From Auriscalpium vulgare (lineage: Eukaryota > Basidiomycota > Agaricomycetes > Russulales > Auriscalpiaceae), in assembly GCA_019915015.1 (NCBI GenBank), contig JAHBBC010000001.1:3224001-3288000 (forward strand): DNA of 64,000 bases, written 5' to 3'. Below are positions 57,401 to 64,000 of this stretch, piece by piece (positions within the stretch are counted from its first letter, which is position 1; every line of letters starts with the position of its first letter). The notes beneath the pieces were generated by a model. The model saw only the letters and a list, made by a program, of their open reading frames with translations. It ran no database searches and had not been told where the DNA came from. Position numbers and translations under genes: made by a program.

Positions 57401-59761
57401 ATTGTCGCGGCGATAGCAAGCCTCGGTGAGAGCGTCCATCAGAGGATCCGGCGGCCGTCCTCCCCGGCGCGCATCCTTCTTCGGCTGCACCCATTTGACA
57501 AGGTCACCAGGGTTAAGCTCAATCTCCATGTCGCTCCCATCTTCTTCCCCCATCTCGTTCACATACGGAGCTGCGCCGTCCGCAACTCCTTCGGCATCTG
57601 ATTTCTGTTCATCGAGCTGCTGGTCTTGCAGTACCGGTGAACTACTAGGCTGCTTGTGCGTAGCGACTGTGTTTCCGCCCGAACGCTTTGCAACCTGTAA
57701 GCAAAGCTTCTGTTACTTACTGCTGTCGCGCGCTGACAACCTCTTTGGGCACTTACAGTTGACGTTCCAGCAATATGCAGATTCAACGGCGCCGGTTTGA
57801 AGACCTCGTCCCACTGCTGCTTGCTCCCCGCATTGCCGGAACTCTCCGCCGGTTCCTTTCCTTTCGAAGCGGCATTTTTCTTCGTGCGTTTGGCTGGCAC
57901 GGTGAGTGGCGTGACATTGGTGGCTACACTCAGTCGCCTCTTAACGACGCCTTCTAGACTCAATAACTGCGGCTTCGTGAACGCCGATGTGTGCGCACTT
58001 GCCCGTATAAGCATGCCAGGCGCTAGCATATTGGACTTGTATTTGAGACTGTCCTGCACTGTCGGTGAGTCGAGTCCGCAAGTAAGTGAAGCTGAGCGCG
58101 CACTGACCATGTCACGTAGGTAACACATTATGTCAGCAAGGTGTCGAATGCGTTGCACGACACAGTCTGTATCCGAGAGGAGATGGATGTCGTCGGGGAT
58201 GAGATGGTGAGCAAGAGAATTGTGGCTGAGGACAGAGCAGGAGAAGCTGTCGAGCTGTGGGGTGCATGGTAACACGTTGAGTGAAAGCGGCCCAGTCGCT
58301 CCGTGTTGTCCTAACCACCATTCTATCATCTCCAACAGCTCGCGGGGCGGCTTCCGTCCAAGAGAATCAGCATAGAAAGCCGTGTGTGGCTCTACGCTGA
58401 TCGCAACGGACACCCAGTGATTTGTCTCGTGTACGGCTGCTGGCAAGAGCACATCCGCGCCATCGATCCGCACCCCGATCGTCATTCCAACCTCCTTGAG
58501 TGATCCATCTTGCAGCTGCGAGCCAGCCAATCGTAGGGGAGTGATGCCGCGCATTGATTGGTAAGATGTTCCGCTAGCATTGAGTCGTGCGCGGTTGCGG
58601 TACGTGTCAATGAGCTTGACTGATGCCGCACTCGGCAGTATACATGCCGGCTTGCCTTGTCTTTGCAGACGATGACCTAGCAGCATCCCCAGCTGATCCA
58701 TATGCTCCGCCGCCAGCCAACGCCGACCACAGTACGATGTAAGCGTCTTTGGATCGACGCCCATCGTCGTTGGGAGGGGTACGTCCCATGGCCAGTCGTC
58801 GAGGAGTGCTGACGTGTCTGCAGCAAGGGACTTCACCTCGTCGTTGAGCAAGCCCTCGGTCCAAGTCTTCAACCACGCAGTGGCCAGAGAAAGGCGCGCC
58901 TTGGCAGCGAGTATGCGCCGGACCTCGTACCAGTAGGTGAGAACCCACATCGGGGTTTTGAGTGTTTGTTGAGTGACCGACTCTTGAACAGGATAGCCCA
59001 GGCAAGCATAGCCTGTCTCTAGGGCGGGGATGACGCGGTTTTGCAGGATTTCCAACACCTCGGTGTGCGGCGGCATCGGCCTAGAGAGCAGGACCATTGC
59101 ATTTGCGGCCGTTATGAAGCTTTGGCCCTTCGAGAAGAGTGTGCTCTGCTGGAGCAGAGACGGCGCGTTCGCCTCCGGTGGGACAGGGAAATTTTGGATA
59201 TCGGCATTGCGCAGGGCTGGTGTGGGTAGTAGGACATGTTTAATGTCGTCGGGAATGGGTATTCTTTTGAGGATATCACCCAGAGTTTGAAATGAGTCGA
59301 TGTCGTGGATGACCTCGTCGTCCGCCATTTGACAGTTTTGAGGGTTGGCAAAATGTGCTAGGCCAGTGTCGAAGGTGAAGATTGCGCCCTCATTTAGTCA
59401 CTCACTACGGAGTGTAAATGTCGATCACAGCAACGGGTCGATCATACACACGTTGCTGCATACAACACTCTTGCAACTATCCCATGCCGAGGCGGGATGT
59501 GTCTAATACCTCCTTAAACATCCGCGTAGCATTGCACAACCACCTTACGACTGCCGGCCATGTCTGCGTGCGAGGCTGCGAGCCTCATGGCTCATGGGCC
59601 GGCGCCGGGCGCCGGAGGGGCCGACACACATCACGTGCTGGAGGTATTGTACCGGGTATATTGGGGCCCAGGGCAGGGCAGGTATGGTACCGGTACTATA
59701 CAGGTACATTACCGGGGAAAAACGTTTTCGGGGAAAAACTCAGGTTTTTCCCGCAACGCTA
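54432..59761 (-). mobile_element. hAT DNA transposon, copy 2, intact (5330 bp)
   Basis: Ends TAGTGTTGCGGGAAAAACCT and, inverted, TAGCGTTGCGGGAAAAACCT, with 8-bp target duplications of a different sequence from copy 1. The element holds one gene on the minus strand and no other gene that I could identify. The ends carry subterminal GGTACCGGT-type repeats and one CACGTG each. It lies in the same orientation as copy 1, 44.27 kb away. Its reading frame is complete, so this copy is a candidate autonomous element. Confidence 0.96.
54811..59328 (-). CDS. Ulp1-like protease fused to hAT transposase, 1412 aa
   Basis: Six exons: 59328-57757, 57694-56465, 56413-56195, 56143-55816, 55759-55443, 55383-54811. 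The introns are 51-62 bases, all GT-AG, and phases agree throughout. Residues 1-280 have no recognised domain. Residues about 285-375 form a C48/Ulp1-like cysteine protease core with H304 (TNHWVSVAI), D321 (YADSLG), Q358 and C364 (QLDSFSC, the family spacing Q-x5-C). A basic, Ser/Pro-rich linker follows. A BED-like zinc finger is at C630-x7-C638-x14-H653-x3-C657. Then comes the hAT RNase-H core, with D808 in TLSYDGGTS, D889 in LTCDSTGN and ADVCHHLN. The C-terminal dimerisation block has KWWKGRV and E1239 in PDERTGSTFTW followed by HRNRLS. The tail is acidic. A further intron within exon 6 is possible. Confidence 0.85.
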
Positions 59762-59769
59762 TGCGGTGC
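59762..59769. repeat. 8-bp target site duplication, right, copy 2
   Basis: TGCGGTGC, identical to 54424-54431. Confidence 0.9.
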
Positions 59770-61658
59770 ACGGCGTGAAATGCACACACGGCGCACGCAG
59801 GCGCCATCCTGCGACGCGTGCGTGCGTACGTACAGAGCACCCTGTATTCTGGGGTTGTGCACTGAGCGCAGGATGACGCACCGAGACCCCCAGGCGGATC
59901 TTACGGGAGCTACCACGCAAGTTTATGCCGCAAGATGTCTATAAACTCTCCGTTAGCCCCCAAAAGATGCACTGGGCTTGGTTGCCGTAAAACCCGCTTT
60001 ACGGCGTGGTGGGCTACGTGGCCATTTGTGGTCGTATGATCAAAATCATCTTGTGGAGGCTGCTTGCAAGCCCGCGTCACCCGTAGAGCGCCTTGAGCAT
60101 AGTCAAACAGCTCATCGCCAAGAATGACGCAGACGCTGTCCTGACGGAAATCGTCGTTTTGGATCGCAGGCAGGGGTTGACTGGCCTTCGACTCGACTCG
60201 TCATCACTTTGCGCCTAGACAAAGAGGCAGCGCAAACCCCATCACGAACGAGGGTTCTGATGTCTGACAAGATGGATTCTCCGCTTGACGGCCTCGACCC
60301 ACTGGTCAAGCCGGATACCAGGATGCAGAACGAGGTAAGCCGCCCGAAGAGACGACGGGAAAAGAGCTCGTCCGGACGTCGGACGCGCCACACGCAAGCA
60401 GGCGCAATCATTGCCATTCTGTCTGGCTTCTGCTAATGGAGTGCTTCTGCCGGCCACCGATCGTACACAAGTATGACAAAGTCTGACCGTGGACGCGCTC
60501 AGTAGAACGAAACGCACCGTCGCAAAGGGGTTTTGGCCTCTGCAGGTAGTATGTGCATCGCCAGAAACAGAGCGAGGCGTGGACGCGGTGACATCGGGGA
60601 CGACTATACAAGCGACGTGACCGCGATCGACGTCCCTCAGAAACGAGGGCAGGGCATACAAAATGACGACGTACAAGCACTCATGCGGAAGCGGTGACAG
60701 GTGGTGGCGGTCGATGCGTCCCCTGCTCGTCGCGACGGGGTCCGCCACACCACGCGTGCGCAGGCTCCATTAATTCCGCCATGTGGCACGCCGGGCTTTG
60801 CAGCACTCCGCTGAGCCCGCATTAGAGCAGCGCAGGCGATGTTCTTCTTCTGCTCATAAGTAACAAGTTCTTGGGGTCTCGGAAGGCGTTACGAGACTGT
60901 CCGTGAGCGCGAAGCGGCACGCGTCGGGAGGTGGGTTAGCTTTTTGAGGCGGGAAACTGTACATGACGGGTTCGCTACTCATTAGCCCCCGAAGAGAACA
61001 CGGCTGGAGGCGCGCTGCACGTACCGTATGCAGATGTAGTGCTGGCGAATCCCCTTCGCCACGTATACGTAGCAAGCCCTCCAAGATCCTCATATCTTCT
61101 CTTCCATTGCGTTGGTGTAGTTGGCATCGTTCCTTGTGCCAAGCCAGACCTCTAATGGCAAAGAGTCGCTCGACACCTCATCACGATTCCAGCACCACAG
61201 TCATCCCTCTCTACGTCTCAAACCACGACGAGATCACTGCAAGATACGGGGCAACTAGCATTCCATCCAAGACAAGAAGTAAAACACACACGAAGTGCAT
61301 ACGAAAGGTGTAGGGACCACCGACCCGTTCACTCCCCCACACGGCAGGGAGCAAACAATGGGTACTGAGACGTCCGGTTACTCTGGACATGGTGTGACAC
61401 TCGAACGGCCGCGTGTAGATGAGCAGCCATGAGCAACACTGGGGAAAAAATAACCATGTCGCCGCACTGAAGGAAGTAAGTGACGACGAAAAAAAACATA
61501 TAAGGGCAGAGCGTGGGAATTTGAAAGTGGGTTTAGGGCCGGTGCAAGCGCGTTGAGGCTTTGATAGGGATCTCTACGGTTATACAGATGCTAATAGAAT
61601 GTCTCCGTTCCACAAGATCAAAAGAATATCTTCTCGCCCAGCGCACGCCGAGGCACGT
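59770..61658. other. 1.9-kb region without a recognised gene
   Basis: Frames on both strands (longest 168 codons, minus, 60748-60242) have no family features. Nothing else is evident. Confidence 0.35.
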
Positions 61659-63938
61659 TCACGCCTTGCGTGCGTACCGGCTCGCCTTTCGGATCCGCTC
61701 ACCGTAGAACCACAGCAACCAAGGCCTGCATACCGAAAGGATCAGTCATATCACTAGCAGAGGGTGACTATGCACTTACGCTGGGCATCCAATGACAAAC
61801 GCAAAAACTGCCAATATAGTATCGCCCTTTCCGTAGCCGAGTGCCTTGTACATTGACGGCGCAAACAGAGGGAATCCAAAACCCGCTAAAGAGCGGAGGA
61901 ACGTGACAGCGGCCAGGGCTACATAATGCTAGCCATTAGGACTATGGTGCAGCAACCGTATACCAGGCATACGGACCTGAGGCAGCGTGCAATGTGAATG
62001 TATCAATGACGTAGCTTTGGATGCTTTGGAAACAGAGGATAGTCCCCGCCCCCACAAAGGCGATGCCCTGCAGAGAATGTCTATCAACTGTCTAGCTTCA
62101 AGCCGTCACCGAAGACTACACGTACAATATCAGGGAAAATCCAATGTGTATGATTCTGCGCTGTCCAGCCCGTTATCAAGAGCCCTATCGGAAGCAGGAT
62201 TGTTCCCGGAACGACAGACGCTTATCGTGAGATGTTAGCAGATGAAATTAGCAGCGGGATGAAGCATTCACGTAGCCGGAACTCTGGCCGGCCGACACCG
62301 CCGTTCTTGTTTTTGAAGTGTCGGTATATCTTGTCCATAACACGTGCGTTTGTCTGAGACGCGCCGGTAAGCCCAACACCGAGCGCGAGGTAATTTATCC
62401 CCGCAATGCCAATACGTTCGTGATACGTTCCCTCGAAGATCGACGGAATAGTGGTGATGAACACTGTGCGACTTGAACAATTAATCCAGCAACGAGTCAG
62501 AGGCGGGATTGCGCGCACGGTAGAGCAGGCCGTATACGAAGGCCATGTACAGACCAAGGACTTGAATGATGGGCTCGTATATGAAGAGCGCGAAAGGGCG
62601 AATGAGAGCCTTGCCAATGATGGCCTTCCAACTGCAAACGCCAGTGAGCTCGCGATTAAACAGAGAATGCTTGGATACGTACTGTCGGTCCGGAGTCTGG
62701 AAAACTGTGCGGACGTGTGTTCGGTTCGCTTTCTCCTCGTCCATGTTTTGCTTGATCTTTTCTGCCTTCCGTTCGAGCAATACAGGCCCGTACGCTGGGA
62801 AAGATGTGAGACTCGCAATGGGAGTATCAAGCTATGAGTATCCTTACTTTCTTTTAGGAAGAGTAAGCCGAGCATCTGCACTAGACCGTCGGCAATAGTC
62901 GTCGACCAGAACTTCGCATCACCATGAGCTCGCGCTCTGTACATGGCATCCACCTAGAAACTTACCACCCAGCGCCATGTTGTTCTCTCAGCGATCCATG
63001 CGCCAGCAATAGGGCCAATTACGGGGCCAAGCAGCGGAGCAAGGGAGTAGATGGCAATCGCCTGCCCACGCTCGTCTGCACTGAACAAGTCGCCGATGAC
63101 GCCGCCGCCAATGGCAAGCGGCGCCGACCCGCCAAGCCCGGCGAGGAAGCGGAACGCAATGAGCTGGCCTGTGTTCTGTGCGAACCCACAGGCAAGATTC
63201 CACACTGCGGTGGAGAAACGCGTTAGCAGAGTTGGGTCGGAGAAAGCCGAGGGAGTGTTACCGAGGTAGAAGATGTTGGCGCACTGGACCACGCGGGAAC
63301 GCCCGAAGATTTCGCTGAGAGGGCCAAGGAAGAGAGGACCGAACGCTAGAATGGGAATGTGCGAGTCAATCTCGGAGTGCGAATAAACTCTGAGTGAATG
63401 GGAAGAAGCGCGCGAGTAGGCCAGCGTGCCCGGTAGCAAAGATATCCCAAGTAGGTTACACGATAGCCTGCACAATTCCGAATGCGTGTGCACACAACGC
63501 GTCCCGCACACACACGGCTCAGGGCGTGCAAGCTCACCGTATGCTAGGACGAACACCGACGTCGACATGGCTTCGATAGCTGTGTTGTGTATGCCGAATT
63601 GCTGGGCTACATGGGTCATTGCAGGGGCAATCATCGAAGAAGACACCGGGCTGATGAATGTGAAGCACGAAATGATAGTTGCCGCGCCCCATTTTTTCTT
63701 CAAGCTCCAGCTGAGACATGGCGACTGTGAGGACGGCAGTAAAGCGGAGGGGATTGGGCGCTTACTTTCTCGGATTTTGCGGGTCATCTGGACCGTCCCA
63801 ATCCACTACGAGTTCTTGATCTCGTGCATCCGAGTCCGGGCTCGAGATGGTTGGGGACGGGGAGTCGGCCGAGCGTTCGTGTTTGTCGTGTTCGTCGTGG
63901 AACGGAGGCTTATGAAGTTCCTTCTCGTTAGTTGACAT
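61659..63938 (-). CDS. MFS drug/polyamine exporter (DHA1-type)
   Basis: Proton-antiport exporter of the DHA1 group (12 membrane segments), the type that exports drugs or polyamines across the plasma membrane. From the start at 63938 the cytosolic N-terminus is acidic and ends in [16 protein letters not shown], the hallmark lead-in to the first segment. Then come [37 protein letters not shown] (motif A), [18 protein letters not shown], and [19 protein letters not shown] (antiporter motif C). The central loop contains [12 protein letters not shown]. Later segments include [28 protein letters not shown] and the C-terminal [20 protein letters not shown] before a stop at 61659-61661. About nine exons. 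The substrate is unknown. Confidence 0.87.
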
Positions 63939-63987
63939 TAAGCGAAGCGGGGGTAGGGGGCGAGTCTACGAAGACGAAGACAGGCTG

Positions 63988-63999
63988 CTATATATAAGG
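63988..63999 (-). promoter_or_regulatory. TATA box of the MFS exporter gene
   Basis: CCTTATATATAG on the minus strand, 50-60 bases upstream of the start codon. Confidence 0.6.
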
Positions 64000-64000
64000 C

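Noticed and set aside
1..64000. tRNA genes, rRNA genes and CRISPR arrays
   Set aside because: I looked for tRNA B-box-like sequences and regularly spaced repeats and saw no convincing case. CRISPR arrays are not expected in a fungal nuclear genome.

Overview
The window looks like nuclear DNA of a basidiomycete fungus, most likely an agaricomycete. Genes are dense, lie on both strands, and are split by many short introns (about 50-65 bp). Several families are typical of such fungi: a tandem pair of small secreted double-psi beta-barrel proteins, an F-box protein, a hypothetical protein with two conserved basic motifs, and an amine/L-amino-acid oxidase. Most genes were assembled here by joining conserved protein blocks across visible GT-AG (twice GC-AG) splice sites.

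Layout. 0.4-7.7 kb: an aldo-keto reductase, a secreted S1/P1-type nuclease, a mitochondrial enoyl-CoA hydratase and a short-chain dehydrogenase. 10.2-15.5 kb: first copy of a 5.3 kb hAT DNA transposon. 15.7-26.6 kb: MFS sugar transporter, the repair nuclease XPF/Rad1, an F-box protein and a conserved hypothetical protein. 26.6-33.4 kb: a gene-poor stretch with one unrecognised small gene, two tandem barwin-like secreted proteins, a decayed PIF1-like helicase and an 837 bp inverted-repeat-bounded repeat. 33.7-53.0 kb: mostly housekeeping genes (TMEM184-like protein, amine oxidase, MED8, a Rax1-like RGS protein, a degenerate APH-like kinase, complex I NDUFA2, ribose-5-phosphate isomerase, PEX19, cyclophilin). 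54.4-59.8 kb: second hAT copy. 61.7-63.9 kb: an MFS drug-exporter-type gene.

The main discovery is the transposon. Both copies have matching 20-bp ends starting TAGNG (one mismatch between the two ends) and are flanked by perfect 8-bp target duplications (GGGTGCTG and TGCGGTGC). The intact copy encodes, across six exons whose phases all agree, one predicted protein of 1412 residues: a Ulp1/C48-type SUMO-protease-like domain (H304, D321, Q358, C364) fused to a hAT transposase (zinc finger C630-C638-H653-C657, candidate catalytic residues D808, D889, E1239, and an acidic tail). The other copy differs by only four one-base indels that I could find. Three of them break the protease module.

Caution on data quality: several unrelated single-copy genes (sugar transporter, F-box protein, conserved hypothetical) also show one-base losses in short C or G runs that break otherwise well conserved frames. 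Homopolymer errors in the assembly are therefore a serious alternative to true pseudogenisation, including for the first transposon copy.
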